The notes under the pieces: generated by a model
What the model was told of the DNA's origin: nothing
What the model saw: the letters and a program-made list of their open reading frames with translations, nothing else
The model's database searches: none
Made by a program: the position numbers and the translations under genes
Assembly (NCBI GenBank): GCA_009602735.1
Contig: WELA01011136.1
Coordinates: 135,514-191,407, forward strand
DNA: 55,894 nt
Source of the DNA: Mesotaenium endlicherianum
Taxonomy: Eukaryota; Streptophyta; Zygnematophyceae; Zygnematales; Mesotaeniaceae
Reading direction: 5' to 3'
Shown: piece after piece, positions 23,752 through 32,849 of the stretch
How positions within the stretch are numbered: the stretch's first letter is position 1
Layout of the letters: the number at the start of each line of letters is the position of its first letter

Positions 23752-24290
23752 ATGGCATGAACTAGGTCTCAAGCTAGTAACTCTCGGGAATATGGAGGGG
23801 GAGAACAATGATAGCATTGAAGAAGGGCAAGGCAAAGGGCGCGTCTTTGGACCCCGCACCTATTTAGAAACGCTGCATGATGCAGGAAATAGAGAAGCTG
23901 CGGAGGAGGCAGCAGCTCTTGCTGCAGTAGCAGCGCAGCTCGCTGAGGATGAATGTTTAGCAAAAGAGGTAGAAGAAGCAGTAAACAGGAGGACTCATGG
24001 GGAAAGGACAGTGGAGGAGCAAATGGCAGAAAAGGCCAATCTCCGAAACCTACCTCCTGCTGTACCTACAGTTGTACCTCTTCCTCAGATTTGCAGACAA
24101 CTGAGTGCAACGGGCATAGCTGGAGCAGCAGCAATCAAAAATGCCGAAGCTGCTGCTAATCGAGCTAATGTTGCCATACGGCTGCGTTTGCTGGATTATC
24201 ACCTCAAAATGTGGATCTGGGAGCATTATTTGTGCAGATGCAATCGCGAATGGCGACCATGTATCAGTCCCAACAGGAGGACAAACTGCA
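23752..24290 (+). pseudogene. gag relic, 5' part only
   Basis: The start ATG at 23752 matches the gag start of the array elements, but codon 3 is TGA and frameshifts follow. The open part from 23792 aligns with the gag N-terminus (EAAEEAAALAAVAAQLAEDE; TVEEQMAEKANLRNLPPAV). Another frame from about 24205 carries [20 protein letters not shown]. Similarity stops near 24290 at the QQEDK position, before the capsid-like core. Non-functional truncated copy in opposite orientation to the array. Confidence 0.85.
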
Positions 24291-24775
24291 TGCAAAGTGG
24301 CCAGGACGTGCTAATGTTAGCACTCTGCAATGCCCCCCTCCCACCCATTTGCACAAATATGTCTTACGGCACAATGCGGCTCACATTGGTTGTGCAGGTG
24401 TCTACTGCGCTCTCCATGCTAGCCAGCAGCGTCTTGTCTTCAGGCGTCATGATGCCCCCCTTCGTCCAGTGAGCGGACCACGGAAAGCGCTGTTTGCACA
24501 CGTACGTGGCCACTGCCAGCCTGGGAGCGGGCTCAAGGAGCACTCTTTTGTTGTCGCCCCACACTAGCGTGCCTCCCCCCATTTTCGTCCAGCACTTGAT
24601 TTTAGTCTCGATCACCTTCCTTGTGTCTCCCCTTGTCTGCCTGTATTTGGCGTGCAGCTTCTGCACGCCCACAGATTGACCACACGAGTGCAATTCAGTG
24701 CATGAGGTCCTTAATTGCCGCTGCGTTTTGCCACAAACGTGTATGTCAAACTCACCACCTGAACTCGTGTCTACT
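24291..24775. other. Unassigned segment between gag relic and array LTR
   Basis: A 109-codon minus-strand frame (24693-24364) has reasonable composition (contains GGGTLVWGDNKRVLLEPAP), but I recognise no family. It may be a fragment of another mobile element or gene. The five bases before the array LTR are CTACT, one half of a possible target-site duplication whose partner lies outside the window. Confidence 0.35.
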
Positions 24776-25494
24776 TGAAATGAATCGACTTACCAAATAG
24801 GCGATTAACAATTAATGAAGATCTTTATATCAGCAAGTAATCTGTATGGATTTTCCGTTAACTGGTTAAACGGCAAAAGGACAACACACTAGCAGTGAAC
24901 AACACTCGTAAGTCAAATGCGAGTAAACTAGCATTAATAATGCAATCAGTAAACTCCTACATAAGCAAGGTTAGAAGACAATGCGTATCAATGGCTTCTC
25001 GCCTTGGATTCAGATCTCTCTCAGTAAGCTGTACAAGAGAGTTGGCCTCGTTTCTGAATGCCGAACTCGAGAGCAATGCCTAGCATATGTACATGGAATG
25101 AGTTTACTGTTCAACGGCCAGTGCGATGGCACCGCCTACCCGGGAGTTAACCACGTTGGTAGGACCTCGGTTAACCAAATCCACCGCCATCTCCCATCAT
25201 CCCGAATAGCCATCCATCATAGGGATGTCATCTGGCTATTCATCTAGCATATCGCACTTAGATGCATATCAAGGCAGTTCGCTGCTACCGAGTACGGAAG
25301 TCAGCTGGCTGTCAAAGAATGGGTCAGCAAGCTGACTTATATGGACTTCAGCCTGCTGCTTTCGGCTGAGTCATTAAACTGATAATTATGTAAAGTCCAG
25401 CAGACTGACTATTAACTAAAGTTCAGCAGGCTGAACTTAATTAACTATTATATTTAAATGAATATTATATCCACTAATATACTGATTCATTACA
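24776..25494 (-). repeat. LTR A (3' LTR of unit 1)
   Basis: 719 bp, TG...CA on the minus strand. U3 contains CAGC-NN-GCTG palindromes at 25323-25336 and 25421-25436, with a related motif at 25395-25409. A TATATAAAG-like motif lies at 24823-24831, only ~50 bases from the LTR 3' end, and another TATA-like stretch is near 25337-25341. Confidence 0.93.
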
Positions 25495-25495
25495 A

Positions 25496-25530
25496 TCCCT
25501 CCAACTTAACTTGTTGTCGCCTCGACAACA
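25496..25530 (-). promoter_or_regulatory. Polypurine tract plus adjacent hairpin, unit 1
   Basis: Minus strand TTAAGTTGGAGGGA (25509-25496) sits one base before the 3' LTR, the position of the plus-strand primer PPT. Directly upstream is an 8-bp inverted repeat, TGTTGTCG and CGACAACA with a 3-base loop (25530-25512). Both are kept in diverged unit 3. Confidence 0.8.
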
Positions 25531-25607
25531 TTAAACTGCAGAAATTTTAAATAAGGGAACTGAACCTGACCAGCCTCCCTTACTGACTGCCTCTTCAGCG
25601 TGTCACC

Positions 25608-27284
25608 TTAAGGGGTTGTTCCTGGGGCTTCAGGATCAGGAGACGGAGATCTGGACCTAGATCTGGACAGCCCTCTAGGTCTGTCAGCTGGCCTTCTAAA
25701 GAACCCTGTTTGCTCTAAAGTTGGCCCTCGAGGAGAACGGAGGATGGTGGCCTGCTCTTCAACCACTTGGGTGTTGATTCCCACATAGACAGGCATTCCA
25801 GTAGGATGCTGAAATACATTGGCTAGAGGTACATGCCCCTGAGCGGAGGGGGAGGCTGGCATACCTCTGGCCCACCCGCGTGTCCCTCTTCTGGCACCCC
25901 TGTCCTCTGGGGATTTCTGTCTGTGTCTGCTGCCCAGTACAGTCAGATCAGCTTCTTCCCCTGCTTGGGCAGGTGGGCTGGGGGAGCGAGCGCGGGGTCC
26001 AGTTGTCGCCATAACGGGGATCACATTCCAAACACCTGATCGTGGTTCTTTAGGAAGCGCCCCTGCCTGTCCCTGGGTATCCTGAGTACCTGCTGCTGAT
26101 GCTTCTCCTCTGCCTTGTTCTTCTTCCTCATCCTCCTCATCCTCCTCCTCGGAGAGAGTAGGGGTCTCGTCCACTAAGTCGTCCTGCTCCCTAGTAGACA
26201 TGGAGTAGTCTACCGACCTCCCTTTCTTAGGGCGCGCTGGAGGTTGCTTGGCCTTCAGCCTACTGATATCTATCCGGCCTGCATTCTTTGCCCATTTGAC
26301 AAAGGCATGCTTTCCCTTAGAGAAGTACTCTCTTCCCCTCCTCCTATGTTCCTTGGTCTCTGCATTCATATTGCTCAGGCATCCATTCAGCCTGGGGTCC
26401 CAAGGGGCAATGTGAGGTGGTAGGATGAGATAGCCGTCTAGGCCATAGTGGAAGTCATCCGGTTGGGCTCGGTCACACTCCTGCTTCTTATTTGTGACGG
26501 TCATCCACCTCCAGTCTGTTGGCTGCTGGTAGTACTGGGGTCCGTGCTCAGCCTTCCTCAGTTTACACGGGAACCAGTGGGGAGAGAACATCTGCTGTCC
26601 TGCTTCCCTGGCCAAGTACTCCCAGCTCCTTCTCTCAACTTCATTGTAAGCTGGCAGGAGTGTGAGGTAGAATACCGTATCCTTAAAGCTATCGGGCCGC
26701 ATGCTCACCATCCGGATGAGTCTCTGATCTCCCACTATTCCCGGTATGGGGACCGGCTTGTCCTCTGAATCATCTGCGAGATACCGGGCCTGCTCTGCTG
26801 TATAGCCCACCATCTTAGCATAATCTTCGTAAAGGACCACGCCGGTGTGTGTCTCGATGTACCTGTCCAGTGCTGTAGCTCCTTCCTTCTGTAGCAGTGT
26901 TGTCTGTTCCAGCCTGTTGATCTCCTGGGCTGCCAGCAATGCTTCCTTCAGGTTATCGAAGTTTTGGCCACCCACCACAGTATACCTGTAAGTGGCCAAG
27001 CTCTTCTGTCTGTCCGCTTCAATCTTTTTTCTTTTCTCCTCTTCTGCCGCTGCCGCTTCTTCTTGCTGTTTCTTCTGTCTCTCCTCCTCAGCCTTCCTGA
27101 GGTTTTCCGCTTCCTGATCCTTCTTCCTCTGTGCCTCTTCTGCCGCCTCTTGTTGTTTGCGGACCCTTTCTTGTTCTCTCCTGGTGAGGGACGTCGCCGC
27201 CAGCTCCTTCTGGTATTGCTCCATTGTCCTCCTGGCTTCTTCTGCCTTGCGCTTTCTGTCCTCCTTTTGTGTGGTGGGCGCCAT
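25608..27284 (-). CDS. ORF3, accessory protein of unknown function (unit 1)
   Basis: 558 codons from the ATG at 27284 (the frame is open slightly further upstream). It lies between the pol chromodomain and the 3' LTR, the env position. I recognise no family. Visible parts: a charged Lys/Glu/Arg/Gln coiled coil (residues ~10-100); a globular middle with YRYTVVG, GYTAEQARYL, NEVERRSWEYLAREA, PTDWRWMT, LPPHIAPWDPRL and FSKGKHAFVKWA; an acidic run (about 395-410); a disordered Pro/Ser/Arg region; and an SR-rich end (LSRSRSRSPSP). There is no signal peptide or membrane segment, so it is not an envelope protein. A diverged homologue in unit 3 keeps the core motifs, which argues for selection on the protein. 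A nuclear or RNA-binding role is only a guess from the SR and acidic composition. Confidence 0.85.
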   Translation of the reverse strand: MAPTTQKEDRKRKAEEARRTMEQYQKELAATSLTRREQERVRKQQEAAEEAQRKKDQEAENLRKAEEERQKKQQEEAAAAEEEKRKKIEADRQKSLATYRYTVVGGQNFDNLKEALLAAQEINRLEQTTLLQKEGATALDRYIETHTGVVLYEDYAKMVGYTAEQARYLADDSEDKPVPIPGIVGDQRLIRMVSMRPDSFKDTVFYLTLLPAYNEVERRSWEYLAREAGQQMFSPHWFPCKLRKAEHGPQYYQQPTDWRWMTVTNKKQECDRAQPDDFHYGLDGYLILPPHIAPWDPRLNGCLSNMNAETKEHRRRGREYFSKGKHAFVKWAKNAGRIDISRLKAKQPPARPKKGRSVDYSMSTREQDDLVDETPTLSEEEDEEDEEEEQGRGEASAAGTQDTQGQAGALPKEPRSGVWNVIPVMATTGPRARSPSPPAQAGEEADLTVLGSRHRQKSPEDRGARRGTRGWARGMPASPSAQGHVPLANVFQHPTGMPVYVGINTQVVEEQATILRSPRGPTLEQTGFFRRPADRPRGLSRSRSRSPSPDPEAPGTTP

Positions 27285-27315
27285 CCTGCACATGTAACCA
27301 GGGCACAAGTTAGTA
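27285..27315 (-). promoter_or_regulatory. Candidate 3' splice site before ORF3, unit 1
   Basis: The minus strand has TACTAAC (27315-27309, branch A at 27310), then TGCAG ending at 27286, then G and the ORF3 ATG. Branch-to-AG distance is 24 bases. The same layout is kept in diverged unit 3. Suggests ORF3 is translated from a spliced RNA. Confidence 0.55.
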
Positions 27316-27488
27316 GGATATGGACCTTTGTCATAGGGATTGCAGGAAGTATGTTAGTATTTAGTATAGTGGCTTCGCTGCTGTTTACCTTACAGGATGA
27401 TTGCTAAAAGTTGACGTAGTTGCGATGCGCTACACATAAACGTATGAGTGTGTTTTTATCGCTCTCGCTCACTAACTGTCATATATTT

Positions 27489-27524
27489 TCCCCTCCAACT
27501 TAAATGGAGACAGGACCGCCTGTC
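27489..27524 (-). promoter_or_regulatory. Second PPT-like motif and hairpin at the pol-ORF3 junction, unit 1
   Basis: Minus strand TTAAGTTGGAGGGGA (27503-27489) repeats the core of the true PPT. Next to it GACAGG and CCTGTC (27509-27514, 27519-27524) can pair. Both are conserved in unit 3. It could act as a central PPT or be a scar of ORF3 acquisition. Confidence 0.55.
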
Positions 27525-27551
27525 ACCTTCCCGTGTCAACTGAAATGACAG

Positions 27552-30500
27552 TTATGGAGGGACTCCAGCGGCCCGAAGGTGGAACCGTGTCAACGCCCCT
27601 TTGGCATTGGTCAAGTGGTCCTTAAACTCCCAAGTGTCCCCAGAGGCATCGTAACCCTTCCATCGAATGAGGTATTTCATGACATATTTAGACGATCGAC
27701 GGACCGAGCGAGCGTCTAAAATCTCATCGACCTCATATTCCTCAGGGTCGCCGTCCCGGACAGCGGGGACCGGTCCCGGTTGGACAGGGAACCGACCTGT
27801 GAACAGTGTATCACCTTTGATGTACGGTTCCAGGAAGGAGACATTAAAGACCGGGTGCCCCTTGTATTCAGCTGACATGTTCAGTTTGTAAGCATTCTGA
27901 CCGACACGACGGACCACCGAATATGGACCGACCCAGACAGGGCCAAGCTTTTTCTTGACCACACCAGGGAGGTACAGGTGCTGAGAATGCAGTTTGACTA
28001 AATCCCCCTTGGAAAATGTCAGTTCCCGACGGTGTTGATTAGCGTATTTTTGTTGGTTTTCTTGGGCCGTGTGCAAGTTTCGTTGGACTTCTGACAGGGT
28101 GTCAGCAAACTCCTGAGTTAACTGGAGGGAGACCGGGTTGTCAATCCCTTCAGGGTGAGTTAAAGATTCCCCTAGCACATCTAGAGGAGACTTAGGGACT
28201 CTACCCAGGCTGAGTTCAAAAGGAGTTTTGCCCGTTGACGCGTGCACCGCACTGTTGACCGCAAACTGAATTTGAGGCAACAGGTCATCCCAATTATCTT
28301 GTTTTTGGTTAATATATGCTCTCAGCACCTCCTGCAGAACTCGGTTAGTTCTTTCAGTCTGCCCATCAGTCTGAGGGTGGTTTGCTGTGCTGAGCAGCTG
28401 TTTGACTCCCATTAACCCCATTAAAGCTCTCCAGAACTTAGAGGTGAATTTTGAGTCTCTGTCTGAGATGATATTAGAAGGGAGCCCATGTTGGCATACT
28501 ACATGGTTGTAAAACTGTCTCGCTGTTTCGAGTGCAGTCACTTTGACAGTTGTGGGGATAAAAATGACCATTTTTGTCAGTTTATCCACGACTACCAGTA
28601 TTGAATCATGCCCGTTGGCAGTTCTTGGTAGTGAGACCACCCAGTCCATGGATATAGTTTCCCAGCGTCCCGCTGGGATGGGTAGCGGTTGCAAGAGACC
28701 TCCGGGTGGTGTGTGCCGAGACTTATTTCTCTGACACTGGTCACAGGACTTGACATATTTCAAGACCTCCCGGGGTAACCCCTCCCAATGATAATGTTTT
28801 GCCAGTTTGCCAACAGTTTTGGCCTGCCCCAAATGTCCACCCAGGAGACTGTCATGAGCTTGACTCAGTAAGAGAGACCTTATTTCCAAATTATTAGGAA
28901 TGACCAGCTTCAGCCTGCCTGAAGTGGTTTCAGTCACCCAGACCCCTCCCTTGAGCTTATACCCGAGTGCAGTAGCACGACACACACCAGTAGTGGGGCT
29001 GGGCTCAAATGTTGGGTCAGAAAGGTAGGCTTTCCTAAGTTGTTCAAGGAAGGACTTTTTCACCTTTAGTGAAGTGAGTGCACACAGGACTTTATCTACA
29101 GCATGCTGACTAAAGTTCCTTTCTTGCAAGTCAGGTCTTCTAGAGAGTGCATCAGCAGGATTCAACTTCCCTGGTTTGTAGTCGATCTGGACTTGGAACT
29201 GCTCCAGCATCTGGCTCCAGCGGTTCTCCCTCCTCGACAGCTTGGACTTCTTCTGAAAGTGGGTCAGAGCTAGATGATCTGTAATCACCTTAAAAGCTTT
29301 ACCATGTAAGTATGCTCTCCACTGTTTGAGTACATGAATGATAGCTAGCAGCTCTTTATCATGCACTGAGTAATTAATCTCCGCTGGATTAAATTTCATA
29401 GACTCATACAACACAGGATGCCACTCCTGCCGTACCTTACCATCCTTTGTGGTTTTGTCAGCAGGCTGCAACAAAATAGCACCCATGGCAAAATCAGAGG
29501 CATCAGTAACCACCTGCACCGGTTTGCTGGGGTCATACACGGCTAGCACTGGGGCAGAACAAAGGGCATCTTTAAGGGTCTGGAAGGCAGCCTGCTGCTC
29601 TTCCCCCCACACATACCCGATGTCTTTCTTAGTAAGGTCAGTCAGTTTACTGGCCTTTGTGGAATAATTCTCAATAAATCTCCTATAGTAGTTAGCCAAC
29701 CCGAGGAAGGATCTAACTTCAGAGACAGACTGTGGTACTGGCCAGTCCCTTATGGTCTGGACTTTCTTAGGATCCACACTGATGCCCTCTTTACTGACAA
29801 CGTGGCCTAAGAATTCAATACTTTCCTTAAAGAAATCACACTTGCTCATTTTAGCATACAAGTGATTTTTCCGCAGAGTGTCCAGCACTTTCTTTAAGTG
29901 TTCAGTGTGCTGAGCTTCATCTTTAGAGAAAATTAAAATATCATCCAGGAAAACTTGCACAAACTTATCCAAATAAGGTCTGAAAATGTCATTCATAGCA
30001 CCCATAAAGGTAGCAGGAGCATTAGTCAGTCCAAATGGCATCACGTTGAACTCATAGTGTCCATAACGTGTGCGGAAAGCAGTCTTGTGTTCATCCCCCT
30101 CAGCAATTCTGATTTGATGATAACCACTCTTGAGATCTATCTTACTGAACACCTTAGCGCCAGACAGGGTATCAAGCAAGTCCTCGATCCTGGGTAAAGC
30201 ATACTTGTTCTTTACTGTAATTCTGTTCAGGGCTCTGTAATCCACACACATCCGCATACTGCCATCCTTTTTCTTAACAAATAGGATAGGTGCGCCGTAC
30301 GGTGATTTACTGGGAGAAATGTAACCATTTTCCTCCAGCTCTGCAATCTGTGTTTTCAACTCCTCGCTCTCCAAATAAGACAAGCCATAAGTGCGTTGCC
30401 AGGGTGGCTGGCTACCAGGTAATAGATCAATCCTATGATCTACTTCCCTTTTAGGGGGTAGTCCTGGAGGCATGTTAAACACATCAGTGTACTGAGCAAC

Positions 30501-31268
30501 AATTTTTGCAGCAGTAGGGTGCTCCGGAGGGCTTACCTTTTTCTCAACCACTTCTTCAGGTTGAGGAGGTACCTCTCTTAGCAGCAGACAGAACATTCTG
30601 TCTTCCTTCTGGTTCCAGCTTTTGACGAACTCCATTGCATTCAGCAACTTGCATCCTTCTGGAAGCCTCTTCTTTTCCTTCATTTGCCATCCACACAGGA
30701 CAAGAGGAAGAGCACTGGTGGGTGCCAAGTCAGTCTGCCCATCACTGGCTCCTCTCACTTTAACTGTACCTCTGCTCCAACACACTTCAGCTTGATGTCT
30801 ATTAAGCCAGGACCTGCCTAGCACGAGATCATAAAAGCCAGTGTTGAGTACCTCAAATGTAAGCGTTTCAGTTAGAACTGCAATGCCAGAACCTAACTGG
30901 ACCTCAATAGGCTTGGTTATAACTCCTCCCGGGATACTTGAGGCATCTCCAAGGAATATTTTTCTATTCCCTTGGGTGACAGTAGGCAGCCTTAGCCGCT
31001 TAACTAAGTCCTTGTGAATAAAAGTATGTGACGCCCCTCCGTCAACAAATGCCCTCACCTTCCTACCTGCAATCATGCAATGCAGTAGGATAGGGGGGAC
31101 TGTCTTTTCCTGACTTTCGCATTGTTCTCCTGACGTAGCAAAGAAATGTTGGACATCAGGTGGAACAAGAGCATCCAGAGTGTGCACTCTCTGGACGTCT
31201 ATATTACTGATGGTCTCCTTTATCTGTTTGTCAGGCATGCATAGTGAATCCAGTTCAGCAGGACCCAT
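27552..31268 (-). CDS. pol: pol polyprotein: protease, reverse transcriptase, RNase H, integrase, chromodomain (unit 1)
   Basis: 1238 codons from the ATG at 31268. The frame is open further up to 31382 and is -1 relative to gag, so the product is probably a Gag-Pol fusion. Domains: aspartic protease DGGA (76-79); RT with VDYRALN (342-348) and catalytic FLDD (440-443, in place of the common YLDD); RNase H VVTDAS with Asp589; integrase zinc-binding H805, H812, C842, C845; catalytic D875, D936 and E972 with exactly 35 residues between the last two (DD35E). The C-terminal chromodomain (about 1177-1232, with YLIRWKGY and DTWEF) places the element among chromoviruses and may guide integration to particular chromatin. 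No disabling mutation is visible. Confidence 0.95.
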   Translation of the reverse strand: MGPAELDSLCMPDKQIKETISNIDVQRVHTLDALVPPDVQHFFATSGEQCESQEKTVPPILLHCMIAGRKVRAFVDGGASHTFIHKDLVKRLRLPTVTQGNRKIFLGDASSIPGGVITKPIEVQLGSGIAVLTETLTFEVLNTGFYDLVLGRSWLNRHQAEVCWSRGTVKVRGASDGQTDLAPTSALPLVLCGWQMKEKKRLPEGCKLLNAMEFVKSWNQKEDRMFCLLLREVPPQPEEVVEKKVSPPEHPTAAKIVAQYTDVFNMPPGLPPKREVDHRIDLLPGSQPPWQRTYGLSYLESEELKTQIAELEENGYISPSKSPYGAPILFVKKKDGSMRMCVDYRALNRITVKNKYALPRIEDLLDTLSGAKVFSKIDLKSGYHQIRIAEGDEHKTAFRTRYGHYEFNVMPFGLTNAPATFMGAMNDIFRPYLDKFVQVFLDDILIFSKDEAQHTEHLKKVLDTLRKNHLYAKMSKCDFFKESIEFLGHVVSKEGISVDPKKVQTIRDWPVPQSVSEVRSFLGLANYYRRFIENYSTKASKLTDLTKKDIGYVWGEEQQAAFQTLKDALCSAPVLAVYDPSKPVQVVTDASDFAMGAILLQPADKTTKDGKVRQEWHPVLYESMKFNPAEINYSVHDKELLAIIHVLKQWRAYLHGKAFKVITDHLALTHFQKKSKLSRRENRWSQMLEQFQVQIDYKPGKLNPADALSRRPDLQERNFSQHAVDKVLCALTSLKVKKSFLEQLRKAYLSDPTFEPSPTTGVCRATALGYKLKGGVWVTETTSGRLKLVIPNNLEIRSLLLSQAHDSLLGGHLGQAKTVGKLAKHYHWEGLPREVLKYVKSCDQCQRNKSRHTPPGGLLQPLPIPAGRWETISMDWVVSLPRTANGHDSILVVVDKLTKMVIFIPTTVKVTALETARQFYNHVVCQHGLPSNIISDRDSKFTSKFWRALMGLMGVKQLLSTANHPQTDGQTERTNRVLQEVLRAYINQKQDNWDDLLPQIQFAVNSAVHASTGKTPFELSLGRVPKSPLDVLGESLTHPEGIDNPVSLQLTQEFADTLSEVQRNLHTAQENQQKYANQHRRELTFSKGDLVKLHSQHLYLPGVVKKKLGPVWVGPYSVVRRVGQNAYKLNMSAEYKGHPVFNVSFLEPYIKGDTLFTGRFPVQPGPVPAVRDGDPEEYEVDEILDARSVRRSSKYVMKYLIRWKGYDASGDTWEFKDHLTNAKGALTRFHLRAAGVPP

Positions 31269-31289
31269 AATACCTGCTACGAGGGCAGC

Positions 31290-31361
31290 TAGTGACGACT
31301 CACTATCTCTAGCATCCTCACAGTCAGTAGACTGGATTACTGACTGTTGCTGTCTTTTAAA
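31290..31361 (-). promoter_or_regulatory. -1 ribosomal frameshift signal between gag and pol, unit 1
   Basis: Slippery heptamer T_TTA_AAA (31361-31355) in the gag frame, 7-base spacer, then a perfect 10-bp hairpin ACAGTCAGTA / TACTGACTGT with an 8-base loop (31347-31320). A second stem TAGTGA / TCACTA follows (31305-31290). The gag stop (31339-31337) falls in the hairpin. gag and pol frames overlap only 31382-31337. Confidence 0.8.
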
Positions 31362-32815
31362 GGCTGGTCTTTTCTCTCGACCTTAGGCAGGTGCTTGACC
31401 GGACACTGTTCTCTGTAGTGGCCTTTCTGCTGACAATGGTAGCAAGTAGATTTTGCTGAGGCTGGTCTCGGCTTAGTCCTACCACCACCCCTTCCATAGC
31501 CACCTCGAGAGGGACCACCTCTACCTCTAGACTGAATAGCATTGTACTCATACTCATATTCATCACCCTGATTATCCTCAGCCTGGTCTCCTTCAACTGC
31601 ATTGTAGGAACCGTGGGGCTTTTTGACAATCTTAGACACCAAAGCGTTACTCTGGCGCTTGTGATTGAACTGCTGCTGATCCCAGGCGTCAGCATCCTGG
31701 ATCAAGTCAGCCAGTTTCTCATACTTTTTCTCAGCAAAATGACCAGAGACCTCGGATTTCAAGCCATACCTGAAGTATGCTATCCTATACCGTTCTGGCA
31801 AATCAGGCTGCTTCATCATGTTCTCTTGGAACTTTTGAGCAAACTCAGCAACTGAAGTGGTCTGCTTCAGTGTCAGGGAGATCATCGCATAGATAGCTTT
31901 CTCCTGCTGGTTGATGACATCAAACTTCTCATGCAACTTCTCGACAAACTCTACCCACGTAGGGTCACCGAGTTGCCGAGCCTTACGCTCTTCCTTCCAG
32001 TAAAGCCACCAGTCTGCGGCACTGCCTTTCAGTAGCGCACCGGTGTGCCTGACCTTCTCGTAATCTTGCAGTTCTGGGTAGTTCTCCAGCCACTGCTCAA
32101 CATCCGCGAGAAACTTGATCAGGTAATATTTTCTGTTTCCCTCAGGATCATAGTCCTGGGGAGGTTTCGGCTTGGGCTTACTAGGCCCTCGGCCACCACC
32201 ACTAGTGGTGTGAGACCCCAGTTGGTCTCTGTCCCGGAGTAGGGACATTATGATTCTTTTGTCCTCCTGCTGGGACTGATACATGGTCGCCATTTGCGAC
32301 TGCATCTGAACGAACAATGCTCCCAAGTCTACATTTTGGGGTGGTAGATTAGCAAATGCAGCAGCAGCATTGGCATCTACTCGCTGAGTAGTGTCCTCAA
32401 CAATCCCTCTCGCTCCTGCAGCAGCAATTCCTGCCGCATTCAGCCGGTCACGTATTTGACCTAGGGGTACATTGAGTTGTACGGCAGGAGGTGGGTTCAG
32501 AACATTGGCCCTTGATGCCATAAGTTCTTCAACAGTGCGCTCGTCAGCTGGCTGTCCTTCCCTCCTTTGTATATCTTCAGCGGCCTTTGCTACTTGTTCA
32601 GCTTCTAGTCTGGCTATCTCCTCCTCAGCTTGCTGAGCTGCGACTGAGGCAATAGCAGCTGCCTCATCTGCAGCCTCCCTAGCTGCAGTATCCGCTACTG
32701 CTTCCGAATAGGTACGGTTTCCCGCTACATGGCTTTCCGCCTGGTTTTCGACATTCTCGTTATCCTGGTTCTCCATGTCTCGGGAGTTGCTAGTTTGAGA
32801 CCTTGTCCTTACCAT
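31337..32815 (-). CDS. gag: gag polyprotein with capsid-like region and CCHC zinc knuckle (unit 1)
   Basis: 492 codons from the ATG 34 bases inside the LTR. It forms the particle shell and binds genomic RNA. The N-terminus is Ala/Glu-rich and helical ([20 protein letters not shown]). The central part matches the Ty3/gypsy retrotransposon gag core ([33 protein letters not shown]). A Gly/Arg-rich stretch precedes the zinc knuckle C-x2-C-x4-H-x4-C starting near residue 458 ([14 protein letters not shown]). It ends at TAA in the frameshift hairpin. One silent-position difference in the Ala-rich region separates unit 1 (CTCGCT) from units 2 and 3 (CTTGCT). Confidence 0.95.
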   Translation of the reverse strand: MVRTRSQTSNSRDMENQDNENVENQAESHVAGNRTYSEAVADTAAREAADEAAAIASVAAQQAEEEIARLEAEQVAKAAEDIQRREGQPADERTVEELMASRANVLNPPPAVQLNVPLGQIRDRLNAAGIAAAGARGIVEDTTQRVDANAAAAFANLPPQNVDLGALFVQMQSQMATMYQSQQEDKRIIMSLLRDRDQLGSHTTSGGGRGPSKPKPKPPQDYDPEGNRKYYLIKFLADVEQWLENYPELQDYEKVRHTGALLKGSAADWWLYWKEERKARQLGDPTWVEFVEKLHEKFDVINQQEKAIYAMISLTLKQTTSVAEFAQKFQENMMKQPDLPERYRIAYFRYGLKSEVSGHFAEKKYEKLADLIQDADAWDQQQFNHKRQSNALVSKIVKKPHGSYNAVEGDQAEDNQGDEYEYEYNAIQSRGRGGPSRGGYGRGGGRTKPRPASAKSTCYHCQQKGHYREQCPVKHLPKVERKDQPLKDSNSQ

Positions 32816-32834
32816 ACAAAGAAGACTGTGATAA

Positions 32835-32848
32835 CTGCTCCGATACCA
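32835..32848 (-). other. Primer binding site, unit 1
   Basis: Minus strand TGGTATCGGAGCAG, one base after the LTR end. Matches the plant initiator-Met tRNA PBS (TGGTATCAGAGC) except A to G at position 8. Confidence 0.8.
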
Positions 32849-32849
32849 C

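Noticed and set aside
25608..27308. ORF3 as an envelope gene because of its position after pol
   Set aside because: No signal peptide, transmembrane segment, glycosylation-rich ectodomain or fusion-peptide-like stretch; the composition is charged and SR-rich.
27284..27308. ORF3 start at 27308
   Set aside because: The codon there is TTG. The next ATG (27293) lies upstream of the likely splice acceptor; the ATG at 27284 directly follows it and matches the unit 3 start.
31313..31337. H-type pseudoknot at the frameshift site (loop ATCC with downstream GGAT)
   Set aside because: Only two bases would have to cross a 10-bp stem, which is sterically implausible. A plain hairpin is the better model.
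32800..32816. GTAAGG at the gag start codon as the certain donor for an ORF3 RNA
   Set aside because: Joining it to the acceptor would leave the gag ATG out of frame directly before the ORF3 ATG, and the motif is not kept in the old relic. It remains only a candidate.
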